Source: Mytilus californianus
Lineage: Eukaryota; Mollusca; Bivalvia; Mytilida; Mytilidae
Assembly: GCF_021869535.1 (NCBI RefSeq)
Contig: NW_026262668.1
Location: 139,735,635 to 139,799,634, forward strand
Direction of reading: 5' to 3'
Length of the DNA: 64,000 nt
The position numbers and the translations under genes were made by a program. The notes below the pieces were generated by a model. That model was not told the DNA's origin and searched no databases. It saw only the letters and a program-made list of their open reading frames with translations. Of this stretch, positions 1 to 10,945 are shown piece after piece (position 1 is the stretch's first letter; each line of letters starts with the position of its first letter).

Positions 1-733
1 TGTGGTATGTGCTCATCTCAATTGCTGGAAGTCGTAGGTTAGATCTTTAAATGGCCTTGTGGTATGTGCTCATCTCAATTGCTGGAAGTCGTAGGTTAGA
101 TCGTTTAATGGTCTTGTGGTATGTGCTCATCTCAATTGCTGGAAGTCTTAGGTTAGATCTTTAAATGGTCTTGTGGTATGTGCTCATCTCAATTGCTGGA
201 AGTCGTAGGTTAGATCTATAAATGGTCTTGTGGTATGTGCTCATCTCAATTGCTGGAAGTCGTAGGTTAGATCTTTTAATGGTCTTGTGGTATGTGCTCA
301 TCGCAATTGCTGGAAGTCGTAGGTTAGATCTTTTAATGGTCTTGTGGAATGTGCTCATCTCAATTGTGGAAGTCGTAGGTTAGATCTTTAAATGGTCTTG
401 TGGTATGTGCTCATCTCAATTGCTGGAAGTCTTAGGTTAGATCTTTAAATGGTCTTGTGGTATGTGCTCATCTCAATTGCTGGAAGTCGTAGGTTAGATC
501 TATAAATGGTCTTGTGGTATGTGCTCATCTCAATTGCTGGAAGTCGTAGGTAAGATCTTTAAATGGTCTTGTGGTATGTGCACATCCTAATTGCTAGAAG
601 TCGTAGGTCAGATCTTTAAATGGTCTTGTGGTATGTGCTCATCTCAATTGATGGAAGTCGTAGGTTAGATCTTTTAATGGTCGTGTGGTATGTGCTCATC
701 TCAATTGCTGGAAGTCAAAGGTTAGATCTTTAA
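1..733. repeat. 57-bp satellite, about 13 copies
   Basis: Head-to-tail units of 57 bp (anchor TGTGGTATGTGCTCATC at 1, 58, 115 and onward) with a few percent divergence. The array is already in progress at base 1, so it extends left of the window. Because 57 is a multiple of three and one minus frame lacks stops, a spurious reading frame of 19-residue repeats appears; I see no sign that it is a gene. The array ends near 733, where the sequence becomes unique. Confidence 0.95.
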
Positions 734-1681
734 GTCAGACCAACTACTTAACAATTGCTAATTGCTGCATCTCTGCTAAGCACATGGCATTTAGGAGTAA
801 GAGCAAAGACTGGTTGACTTGGAGTCAGAATAATGTGTCCGTTAATGTGATATGACTTCATGTGTGCTGTTATCATGTGAACCATGCGAACTAGCATGTT
901 AAAATCTGCCTCAGTGTGTTGGTCTGGTACAAAGTAGGGTTCATATTCATACTCCGTGTGTTGGCCCGGTACAAAGTAGGGTTCATGTTCATCCTCAGTG
1001 TGTTGGTCTGGTACAAAGTAGGGTTCATATTCATATCACATGTTATTGTCCTGATTTACAAACAATATTTACTGCTGGATATTAAACACCAATACATCAT
1101 CCTTGACAATCTATCATATTGTTTACCAAAATTCTGTGGAATTAAGGGATTATCACATATTTGTGAGAAAACATTTGTTTTTGAATATGTTATTCCCACA
1201 GAATAGCCAAATAACAGATAATCATTCCCTGTGTTAATGGGTTCTAGTTTCATTTCTCTCAAGTCTGTGCATTATATGTATCAGTCTTCTCTTGCTTTGA
1301 CAAGCAGACTTTCAATAACGCTTTTGATTTGATTTGATTTGATTGACTTTTAAGTACTTGTGAGTCTTATTTTGGAGATATTTTTACCTTGCATCCCTGT
1401 AGTCAGCAGTCCTGTGTTGGTTCTGTGCCTATTATCTTGAAAATAATAAAAGATAGATAAACACTTGAAAAATAGAAATGATCAGAAAGACAAGACACGT
1501 TATAGGAGTGATTGCCCTAAAATGATGATTATTTTACCCTTTTTTTGTGTTTTGGACAAAAAGTAATTTAAAAAAGATAGAGAGAAACTGTAAACATAAA
1601 AAATTATCAGCAATACAAGATCAACAAAAAAGAGACTTTTGTCATGAATTCTATTTTAGTCCACAATGTTGGAGATTGTAC
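734..1681. other. Non-coding spacer between satellites
   Basis: Apart from the short 42-bp repeat at 911-1040, no gene, RNA or element is recognisable. The short reading frames on both strands show no domain and no codon bias. Confidence 0.6.
911..1040. repeat. 42-bp tandem repeat, 3 copies
   Basis: GTGTGTTGG followed by a GGTACAAAGTAGGGTTCAT-type segment starts at 914, 956 and 998, a 42-bp period. It keeps one plus frame open, which creates a small spurious ORF. Confidence 0.9.
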
Positions 1682-2757
1682 ATTGTTGAAGATGCACATA
1701 AACCTAGGTTATCAACATATACTCTTTAAAGCCTCTAGTGATTGGTTCCTAATGGAGTATGACAGGATTGTTGAAGATGCACATAAACCTAGGTTATCAA
1801 CACATACTCTTTAAAGCCTGTAGTGATTGGTTTCTAATCCAGTATGACAGGATTGTTGAAGATGCACATAAACCTAGGTTATCAACACATACTCTTTAAA
1901 GCCTGTAGTGATTGGTTCCTAATGGAGTATGACAGGATTGTTGAAGATGTACATAAACCTAGGTTATCAACACATACTCTTTAAAGCCTGTAATGATTGG
2001 TTTCTAATCCAGTATGACAGGATTGTTGAAGATGCACATACACCTAGGTTATCAACACATACTCTTTAAAGCCTGTAGTGATTGGTTCCTAATGGAGTAT
2101 GACAGGATTGTTGAAGATGCACATAAACCTAGGTTATCAACACATACTCTTTAAAGCCTCTAGTGATTGGTTCCTAATGGAGTATGACAGGATTGTTGAA
2201 GATGCATATAAACCTAGGATATCAACACATACTCTTTAAAGCCTGTAGTGATTGGTTCCTAATGGTATATGACAGGATTGTTGAAGATGCACATAAACCT
2301 AGGTTATCAACACATACTCTTTAAAGCCTGTAGTGATTGGTTCCTAATGGAGTATGACAGGATTGTTGAAGATGCACATACTCTTTAAAGCCTGTAGTAA
2401 TTGGTTCCTAATGGAGTATGACAGGATAGTTGAAGATGCACATACTCTTTAAAGCCTGTAGTGATTGGTTCCTAATGGAGTATGACAGGATTGTTGAAGA
2501 TGCACATACTCTTTAAAGCCTGTAGTGATTGGTTCCTAATGGAGTATGACAGGATTGTTCAAGATGCACATAAACCTAGGTTATCAACACATACTCTTTA
2601 AAGCCTGTAGTGATTGGTTCCTAATGAAGTATGACAGTTATGGTGGAAGATGCACATAAACCTAGGATATCAACACATACTCTTTAAAGCCTCTAGTTAT
2701 TGGTTTTTAATCCAGTATGACAGGATTGTTGAAGATGCACATAAACCTAGGTTATCT
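1682..2757. repeat. 85-bp satellite, left block
   Basis: About 13 units with a period of 85 bp (GATTGTTGAAGATGCACATA at 1766, 1851 and so on). Each unit contains the palindrome CCTAGG. Three adjacent units near 2371-2562 are only 64 bp long because 21 bp between two CACATA motifs is missing. The block is cut at about 2757 by a reverse-transcriptase element and resumes at about 3596. Confidence 0.95.
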
Positions 2758-3595
2758 TCATACAGGAACTTCATAGGAAGAAAGATAAGAAGTTAGCAAT
2801 AGCCTTTAACTCTACGTTCCGCTATATAGATGATGTTCTCTCACTAAATAATACAAAATTTGGTGACTATGTTGAACGAATCTATCCCATCGAACTAGAG
2901 ATAAAGGATACTACAGATTCAGTAAAGTCTGCCTCATATCTTGACTTACATCTAGAAATTGACAATGAGGGTCGGTTGAAAACAAAACTTTACGACAAAA
3001 GAGATGATTTCAGCTTCCCAATTGTAAACTTTCCATTTCTGTGTAGCAACATTCCAGCAGCGCCTGCATACGGAGTATATATCTCCCAATTGATACGATA
3101 TTCCCGGGCTTGTGTTTCCTATCATGATTTCCTTGATAGAGGATTGCTGCTCACAAGGAAGCTATTAAACCAAGAGTTCCAAATGGTGAAATTGAAGTCA
3201 TCCCTTCGTAAATTTTACGGACGCCATCACGAGTTGGTTGACCGTTAGGGAATAACCGTTTCACAGATGATATCGGATATGTTCCTTATGTCGTAACTAC
3301 AATACCCTCCCTTTTCACGAATGAACTTACCGAATTAGACTATTTACCGGATTTGTAATAACATGAGCAACACGACGGATGCCACATGTGGAGCAGGATC
3401 TGCTTACCCTTCCGGAGCACCTGAGATCACCCCCAGTTTTTGGTGGGGTTCGTGTTGCTTAGTCTTTGGTTTTCTATGTTGTGTCATCTGTACTATTATT
3501 TGTCTGTTTGTCTTTTTATTTTAGGCCAAGGCGTTGTCAGTTTGTTTTCGATCTATGAGTTTGACTGTCCCACTGGTATCGTTCGTCCCTCTTTT
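2758..3595 (+). mobile_element. 5'-truncated reverse-transcriptase element, copy 1
   Basis: An open frame runs from 2758 to the TAG at 3246-3248. It encodes the C-terminal part of a reverse transcriptase: the catalytic box FRYIDDVLSLNN, then a segment with LYDKRDDF, NFPFLCSNIP and AAPAYGVYIS, ending ELVDR. The fingers and most of the palm are missing, so this is a dead 5'-truncated copy. About 345 bp of non-coding 3' tail follows (3249-3595). The same tail and coding region occur inverted at 7166-8194. The copy sits inside the 85-bp satellite, splitting one unit at GGTTAT/CAACAC. The family could be Penelope-like or another non-LTR type; I cannot decide. Confidence 0.85.
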
Positions 3596-5600
3596 ATCAA
3601 CACATACTCTTTTAAGCCTGTAGTGATTGGTTCCTAATGGCGTATGACAGGATTGTTGAAGATGCACATAAACCTAGGTTATTAACACATACTCTTTAAA
3701 GCCTGTAGTGATTGGTTCCTAATTCAGTATGACAGGATTGTTGAAGATGTACATAAACCTAGGTTATCAACACATACTCTTTAAAGCCTGTAGTGACTGG
3801 TTCTTAATGGAGTATTACAGGATTGTTGAAGATGTACATAAACCTAGGTTATCAACACATACTCTTTAAAGCCTATAGTGATTGGTTCCTAATGGAGTAT
3901 GACAGGATTGTTGAAGATGCACATAAACCTAGGTTATCAAAACATACTCTTTAAAGCCTGTAGTGACTGGTTCCTAATGGAGTATGACAGGATTGTTGAA
4001 GATGCACATAAACCTAGGTTATCAACACATACTCTTTAAAGCCTCTAGTGATTGGTTCCTAAAGGAGTATGACAGGATTGTTGAAGATGCACATAAACCT
4101 ATGTTATCAACACATACTCTTTAAAGCCTGTAGTGATTGGTTCCTAATGGAGTATGACAGGATTGTTGAAGATGCACATAAACCTAGGTTATCAACACAT
4201 ACTCTTTAAAGCCTGTAGTGATTGGTTCCTAACGGAGTATGACAGGATTGTTGAAGATGCACATACACCTAGGTCATCAACGCATTCTCTTTAAAGCCTG
4301 TCGTGATTGGTTCCTTATGGAGTATGACAGGATTGTTGAAGATGCACATAGACCTAGGTTATCAACACATACTCTTTAAAGCCTGTGATTGGTTTCTAAT
4401 CCAGTATGACAGGATTGTTGAAGATGCACATAAACCTAGGTTATCAACACATACTCTTTAAAGCCTCTAGTTATTGGTTTTTAATGAAGTATGACAGGAT
4501 TGTTGAAGATGCACATAAACCTAGGTTATCAACGCATTCTCTTTAAAGCCTGTAGTGATTGGTTCCTAATGGAGTATGACAGGATTGTTGAAGATGCACA
4601 TAGACCTAGGTTATCAACACGTACTCTTTAAAGCCTGTGAATGGTTTCTAATCCAGTATGACAGGATTGTTGAAGATGCACATAAACCTAGGTTATCAAC
4701 ACATACTCTTTAAAGCCTCTAGTTATTGGTTTTTAATGAAGTATGACAGGATTGTTGAAGATGCACATAAACCTAGGTTATCAACGCATTCTCTTTAAAG
4801 CCTGTAGTGATTGGTTCCTAATGGAGTATGACAGGATTGTTGAAGATGCACATAGACCTAGGTTATCAACACATACTCTTTAAAGCTTGTGATTGGTTTC
4901 TAATCCAGTATGACAGGATTGTTGAAGATGCACATAAACCTAGGTTATCAACACATACTCTTTAAAGCCTGTAGTGATTGGTTCCTAAATAAGTATGACA
5001 GGATTGCTGAAGATGCACATCAACCTAGGTTATCAACACATACTCTTTAAAGCTTCTAGTGATTGGTTCTTATGGAGTATGACAGGATTGTTGAAGATAC
5101 ACATAAACCTAGGTTATCAACACATACTCTTTAAAGCCTCTAGTGATTGTTTCCTAATGAAGTATGACAGGATTGTTGAAGATGCACATAAACCTAGGTT
5201 ATCAACACATACTCTTTAAAGCCTGTAGTGATTGGTTTCTAATGGAGTATGAAAGGATTGTTGAAGATGCACATAAACCTAGGTTATCAACACATACTCT
5301 TTAAAGCCTGTAGTGATTGGTTCCTAATGGAGTATGACAAGATTGTTGAAGATGCACATAGACCTAGGTTATCAACACATACTCTTTAAAGCCTCTAGTG
5401 ATTGGTTCCTAATGGAGTATGACAGGATTGTTGAAGATGCACATACACCTAGGTTATCAACGCATTCTCTTTAAAGCCTGTAGTGATTGGTTCCTAATGG
5501 AGTATGACAGGATTGTTGAAGATGCACATAAACCTAGGTTATCAACACATACTCTTTAAAGCCTGTAGTGATTGGTTCCTAATGGAGTATGACAGGATTG
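3596..5600. repeat. 85-bp satellite, right block, with higher-order structure
   Basis: About 24 more units of the same satellite, ending abruptly at about 5600. Between about 4260 and 4900 a three-unit higher-order period is visible: the variant motif GACCTAGG recurs at 4351, 4603 and 4855, exactly 252 bp apart, with the linked variants CGCATTCTC and TTTCTAATCC in register. Confidence 0.95.
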
Positions 5601-5827
5601 ACATCAGTGAAATCTTCTTTACAGGAAAGGAATGTTCAACCAAAGTTAGGTGAAAATAGGGGTCTACCGTGAAGAACATTTGTTGTGTTTGATGATATCG
5701 ATATGATTAATGCAGTAACATATAACAAAGCACTCACACAATGGAAGAGAAGAAAAACTTTCTCCAAAAAGAATTCTGTCTGAAATCCTTGTAGATAGAC
5801 TTAGGCATCAACCATTCATAATTTGTT

Positions 5828-6425
5828 GGATGCGTTTTTATGCCCCCACCGTAGTGGAGGAGGCATTAAGTTTTACCCTTGTCCGTCTGTACGTCCGTCC
5901 GTCCGTACGTACGTCCATACGGCGTCCCAAAATTGGTTTCCGTTCTCTAACTTTAGTTTGCCTCAACCAAATGTTATGAAACTTATACACTATGCTTATT
6001 ACCACAAAACACAGATCAAGTTTGGTGGCGCCACTTTTACCGTTCTAGAGTTATGCCCCTTTACAAATGGAAAAATTGCTGAATTTTTCGGTTCCGTTCT
6101 CTAACTTTATTTTGCCTCAGCCAAATGTTATGAAACTTATACACAATGCTTAATATTATAAAACACAGATCAAATTAGAATTTTGGTGGTGTCACTTTTA
6201 CTGTTCTAGAGTTATGCCCCTTTACAAATGAAAAAATTGCTGAAATATTCGTTTCTGTTCTCTAACTTAAGTTTGCCTCAGCCAAATGTTATAAAATGTA
6301 TGCACAATGCTAATTACCACAAAACACAGATCAAGTACAACTTTGGGTAGCGTCACTTTTACAGTTCTTGAGTTCTGTCCCTTTATAACGTTATATGCAC
6401 GCGGGGGCATCATCTGTGTCCCATG
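5828..6425 (+). mobile_element. Non-autonomous element with GTCC microsatellite and ~155-bp tandem core
   Basis: Begins with a short hairpin-forming start (GCCCCCACCGTAGTGGAGG), then a GTCC/GTAC microsatellite at about 5879-5920. Three tandem units follow, each starting near CGTTCTCTAACTT (about 5940, 6094 and 6255; spacing 154-161 bp), and it ends near GCGGGGGCATCATCTGTG. A microsatellite beside ~160-bp tandem units resembles the pearl-type non-autonomous elements described in bivalves; the match is architectural only. It encodes no protein. Partial copies lie at 34420-34625 (minus) and 8245-8350 (minus). Confidence 0.65.
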
Positions 6426-6850
6426 GACACATTCCCCATTTATTTTTTTTACTTTATTAGAAAATAAAATACAGGAATAAGCTTTTATTTTATACACAAT
6501 GCCGTATCTATTATTTTTTTTCAAATTTTAAATGGAAACCTACAATCAGTGTCTTATAAATAATCATCAATAAAATGCTCTTGTATTTTTATAAGAATTA
6601 TTACTATAACATGTATTTTTCTTGTTTCAATCTAAGACCATATATATATATAGACTAGAGAATAATGAGCGAAAAAGTGAAAATTAGAGAAAAAAAGAAA
6701 AAGTAGACTAAGTGATGCCCCGCACTCCACTCTGAAGTAACTATATTATAACAAAATCAACGTAGGACTTTCTTTGAGATATTGTTGTGTCTGGGAGACA
6801 CAAATGATGCCCCCACAGATGCAAAGTGTTATTTAAAAATACATAAAGTT
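6426..6850. other. AT-rich non-coding spacer
   Basis: Contains T-rich runs and a short TA microsatellite near 6640. No gene or recognisable element is seen. Confidence 0.5.
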
Positions 6851-7165
6851 GAGAATGGGAGCACATAGATCTATGGTTCACTGTAGGGGGAGTTATCCGG
6901 AAACGCTATGCACTCTTATGCAAGTATATACTCCAAAAATGACTAAGTTCAACAATCTCCCAAAAGAGCAAATGTTAATAAAAATCAAAACCCTGACCAC
7001 TTACACACCTTCAATATATGTACAAACAGCCAGCAAAGTGAAAACGTCCTAGCATTCAAACTGTAGGAGAAGTTATCTGGAAACACTATGCAAGTAAATA
7101 CTCCAAAAATGACATAGTTCAACTATCTCCCAAAAGAGCAAATATTAATAAAAATCAAAACCCTA
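6851..7165. repeat. ~195-bp duplicated segment, second copy split by an RT element
   Basis: The segment GGGGGAGTTATCCGGAAAC to ACACCTTCAATATATG (about 6886-7035) is repeated from about 7065 (GGAGAAGTTATCTGGAAAC). The second copy breaks off near 7165 and its remainder (ACACCTTCAATATATGTAC) reappears at about 8198-8235, on the far side of the reverse-transcriptase element. Confidence 0.75.
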
Positions 7166-8194
7166 ATAAAAGAGGGACGAAAGATACCAGTGGGACAGTC
7201 AAACTCATAGATCGAAAACAAACTGACAACGCCATGGCCAAAAATAAAAAGACAAACAGACAAATAATAGTACAAATGACACAACATAGAAAACTAAAGA
7301 CTAAGCAACACGAACCCCACCAAAAACTGGGGGTGATCTCAGGTGCTCCGGAAGGGTAAGCAGATCCTGCTCCACATGTGGCACCCGTCGTGTTGCTTAT
7401 GTTATTACAAATCCGGTAAATAGTCTAATTCGGTAAGTCACATTCGTGAAAAGGGAATGGTATTGTAGTTACGACATAAGGAACATATCCGATATCATCT
7501 GTGAAACGGTTATTCCCTAACGGTCAACCAACTCGTGATGGCGTCCGTTAAATTTACGAAGGGATGATTTCAACTTCACCATTTGGAACTCTTGGCTTAA
7601 TAGCTTCCTTCTGAGCAGCAATCCTCTATCAAGGAAATCATGATGGGAAACACAAGCCCGGGAATATCGTATCAATTTGGAGATATATACTCCGTATGCA
7701 GGTGCTGCTGGAATGTTGCTACATAGAAATGGAAAGTTCACAATTGGGAAGCTGAAATCATCTCTTTTGTCGTAAAGTTTTGTTTTCAACCGACCCTCAT
7801 TGTCAATTTCTAGATGTAAGTTAAGATATGAGGCAGACTTAACTGTATCTGTAGTATCCTTTATCTCTAGTTCGATGGGATAGATTCCTTCAACATAGTC
7901 ACCAAATTTTGTATTATTTAGTGAGAGAACATTATCTATATAGCGGAACGTAGAGTTAAAGGATATTGCTAACTTCTTATCTTTCTTCCTACGAAGTTCC
8001 TGTATGAAGTCAGCCTCATAATAATAAAGAAACAAGTCGGCAAGAAGAGGGGCACAATTGGTTCCCATTGGAATTCCGACAGTCCGTTGAAAAACACGTC
8101 CTCCAAACGTAACAAATATGTTGTCAATCAAGAAATCAAGCATCTTGATAATGTCAGTTTCAGAGAATTTTTTGTTTGAATCAGAGTGATAACA
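7166..8194 (-). mobile_element. 5'-truncated reverse-transcriptase element, copy 2
   Basis: Minus-strand frame from about 8193 down to the stop at 7517. It carries RT blocks in order: MLDFLIDNIF, GIPMGTNCAPLLADLFL, FRYIDNVLSLNN, YDKRDDF, NFPFLCSNIP, AYGVYIS and a terminal ELVDR. It is longer at the 5' side than copy 1 but still lacks the enzyme's N-terminal half. The catalytic box reads YIDN instead of YIDD, so one of the paired aspartates is lost. The 3' tail (7516 down to 7166) matches copy 1 closely, and both share the terminal CGTCCCTCTTTTAT. Near identity to copy 1 suggests recent activity of one subfamily. Confidence 0.85.
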
Positions 8195-8195
8195 T

Positions 8196-8350
8196 GCACA
8201 CCTTCAATATATGTACAAACAGAGAGCAAAATGAAAATAACTATATACCCATAATAGGACGGAAGGACGGACGGACAGACAGACGGACGGACGGACAGGG
8301 GTAAAACAATATGCCCCCCTCCCCCAACTTTCAGTTGCGGGGCATATAAC
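8196..8350 (-). mobile_element. Repeat remnant and GGAC microsatellite element end
   Basis: 8198-8240 completes the split repeat copy from 7065. A (GGAC)n-type microsatellite follows at about 8258-8297, then a G/C-rich end with GCCCCCC and TTGCGGGGCAT, which could fold back. On the minus strand this resembles the start of the element at 5828. It is probably a fragment of the same superfamily. Confidence 0.5.
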
Positions 8351-8424
8351 TAAAGAATAGAGAATAAAGGGGTGCATAAATATAAAGAATATATCCCAAG
8401 AGTGCAAAAATTATCGCCTGCTAA

Positions 8425-8876
8425 GAATGAGGTCATGGTCAGAAGAACCTACCAGACCGGCATGTACACCTTACAATCAATCCATACATCAACTGTAGTT
8501 GACCCATTTCTCAAACCGAAATGTACACATTACAATCATTCCATACATCAACTATAGTTGACCCATTGCTTTTAGTATCCAAGAAAGAGACCAAACCATG
8601 AATATTTAACATTGACCAATGAACCATAAATTGAGGTCAATGTCAGAAAAATCTGCCAGACAGACATGTACACATTACAATCATTCCATACACCAACTAT
8701 AGTTGACTTGTTGCTTATAGAACCCAAGAATGAGACCAAACCATGAATATTTAAATGAAGTCAACGTCAGATGAACCTACTAGACACATGTTCACCTTAC
8801 AATCATTTGATACACCAAATTTAGTTGACCTATTGCTTTTAGTATCTGAGAAACAAACTTCCACTTCTGTTTCAGG
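8425..8876. repeat. Degenerate tandem units of a dispersed bivalve-type repeat
   Basis: Motifs CATGTACACCTTACAATC, CATACATCAACT and TAGTTGACC recur four times (about 8460, 8520, 8665 and 8790), with GAGACCAAACCATGAATATT between the longer-spaced ones. The spacing is irregular (about 60-145 bp), consistent with an old tandem-core element. No coding potential. Confidence 0.6.
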
Positions 8877-8883
8877 TTAGGGT

Positions 8884-9212
8884 GAAGGTTGGCGCCTGTT
8901 AAAACATTTAAACCCGCTGCATTTGTATGCACCTGTCCTAAGTCAGGAGTCTGTTGTTTAGTGGTTGTTGTTTGTTAATGTGGTTCATAAGTGTTTCTCA
9001 TTTCTCGTATTTCATATAGATTAGACGGTTGGTTTTCCTGTTTGAATTGCTTTACACTAGTCATTTTGGGGCCCATTATAGCTTGCTGTTAGGTGTGAGC
9101 CAAGGCTCCGTGTTGAAGGCCGTACTTTGAACTATAATTTTTAACTTTTTATAAATTGTGACTTAGATGGAGAGTTGTTTCATTGGCACTCATACCACAT
9201 CTTCTTATTTAT
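8884..9212 (+). mobile_element. Half-element of the composite inverted-end family (B half)
   Basis: Matches the right half of the element delimited at 46303-46726: GCACCTGTCCTAAGTCAGGA, the GTTGAAGGCCGTACTTTGA segment, and the end TTGGCACTCATACCACATC with TTCTTA. It is non-coding. The left (A) half is absent here. Confidence 0.65.
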
Positions 9213-9859
9213 ATCTATGCAAAGTCTGTAACTGTTTTAAAATTGAGTTGATATAAGAACCCTACAAAACAGACCAACATTTGTCTCTTATTTCGCATTT
9301 GAATGTTCTAAAATCAATCAAAGTCTTATACATATACATGTATACGTGCATTTGCATACAATATTTTTTTCAGATGCAGCTCATATCTGAACTTAATTTT
9401 TGTTCCATGGTGCCCCTAGATAGAGTTTCTGGATCAGCCCACGGCAGTAAATGAACATCTTAAGTTCAATAAACAGTTCTGTGATTTAGTTTTTATTTAC
9501 ATCAATCATCAAGCATGTCTTTGGGTCGCATCCGTATATTCTGTAAACCAAGAAATTTTTAGCTTGTATTTTGTAAGAGGGTCTAGATAGGGTTTTCATA
9601 TCTGTATCTTTTAATTTTTAAAGGCATTTTTTTTCTCTTTTTTTTTCTTTTTGCCCATTATTCTCTGTTCTGTAAACACCAAACAGACCCTCATTCATGC
9701 TATAGGCTGACAATATCCCTGTATTCTCTTCTGTTGTAAGGACATAAAAACATAAGAAAGCTCAAGATTTTATATATTCTTTATTATCAATTGTCAAACT
9801 TGAAATAGTATAAACAATGGTGAAATACTGACTCAATCATCTCATCAGGCATATAAGTA
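9213..9859. other. Non-coding AT-rich spacer
   Basis: No gene, RNA or element is recognised. Several T-rich tracts occur, for example around 9630-9655. Confidence 0.5.
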
Positions 9860-10052
9860 TTTTGACATAGTATGTCGTCTCTCATGATTCAGACATATTA
9901 TGTCATCCTTCATGATTCTGACATATTATGACATCTTTCTTGATTCTGACAATTTATGTTGTCTTTCTTGATTTTGACATATTATGTTGTCTTTCTTGAT
10001 TCTGCCATTTTATGTCGTCTTTAATGATTCAGACATATTATGTTCTCTATTC
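9860..10052. repeat. 28-bp tandem repeat, about 7 copies
   Basis: GACATATTATG-type motifs at 9863, 9892, 9920, 9948, 9976, 10004 and 10032, each followed by TCNTTCNTGATTC variants. The period is 28-29 bp. Confidence 0.85.
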
Positions 10053-10269
10053 AATAATAAGCTTAAGTCAGTGAATGTTAGTTTATACATCAAAAAATTA
10101 AATCATGTAGTATCTCTACAATGAAAATCTGACTGCAACACAGGGAATGTTTTCATAACGTATACAGAAGTCAGAGGTCAGAGGTCAGAGGTCAAGAACT
10201 AAAGTCAGGTGAGCAGGTGAACAAAAAAAAGAAAGAACAAATATTCATGCAAAAATTTAAATCAGATGA

Positions 10270-10720
10270 ACATATAATATATATATTAAAAACTGATGGA
10301 TTTCTGACATAACACAAAAAATGGATGGATTTCTGATATGACACAAAAAATGGATGGATTTCTGACATTACACAAACAACAAAAGATTGGGATTAAAAAA
10401 AATAAAAATAGTGCAAGACAAAAAAAAATTAAAATAGGACAAACCAGGGACGGATTTCTGGTAACTGAACACTGACTTAATATGATAACCATAGAAATAG
10501 TACAATAAAGAAAAAAATTGAATAGGACAAATCACGGATGGATTTCTGGTAACTGAACACTGCAAATAACGGACAGATTTCTGGTAACTGAACACTGACT
10601 TAATATGATCACCATAGCAATGGAACAAGAAAAAATTAAAATCAAAGAAATCAATGATGAATGTGTACTTAAAGTGGCTTAATATGATCACCATGGCAAC
10701 AATGGCAATAATGATAGTGA
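10270..10720. repeat. Short-period repeats with GGATGGATTTCTG motif
   Basis: Three ~37-bp units (TGATGGATTTCTGACAT-type) at 10296-10375 are followed by longer, looser units (GGATTTCTGGTAACTGAACAC at about 10451, 10541 and 10574) with TTAATATGATCACCAT. The overlapping minus-strand reading frames are repeat products, not genes. Confidence 0.7.
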
Positions 10721-10790
10721 AATGATAATTGGTAATGAATTAGAATATGTAATTGTTGAAAACAAAACAAAACTGCATGTAAAAATAACA

Positions 10791-10945
10791 GTGTGTAGAC
10801 AGTATTACAAGTCACATACATATACATGTGTGTAGAAAGTATTACAAGTCACATACATATAAATGTGTGTAGAAAGTATTACAAGTCACATACGTATAAA
10901 TGTGTGTAGAAAGTATTACAAGTCACATACATATAAATGACATAA
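10791..10945. repeat. 37-bp tandem repeat, about 4 copies
   Basis: GTGTGTAGA with AGTATTACAAGTCACATAC repeats every 37 bp from 10791. The copies are nearly identical. Confidence 0.92.

Noticed and set aside
161-358. Minus-strand ORF of 19-residue repeats
   Set aside because: Product of a stop-free frame in the 57-bp satellite.
10286-10694. Hydrophobic minus-strand ORFs
   Set aside because: AT-rich short-motif repeats read as Phe/Ile/Leu; no start context or conserved domain.
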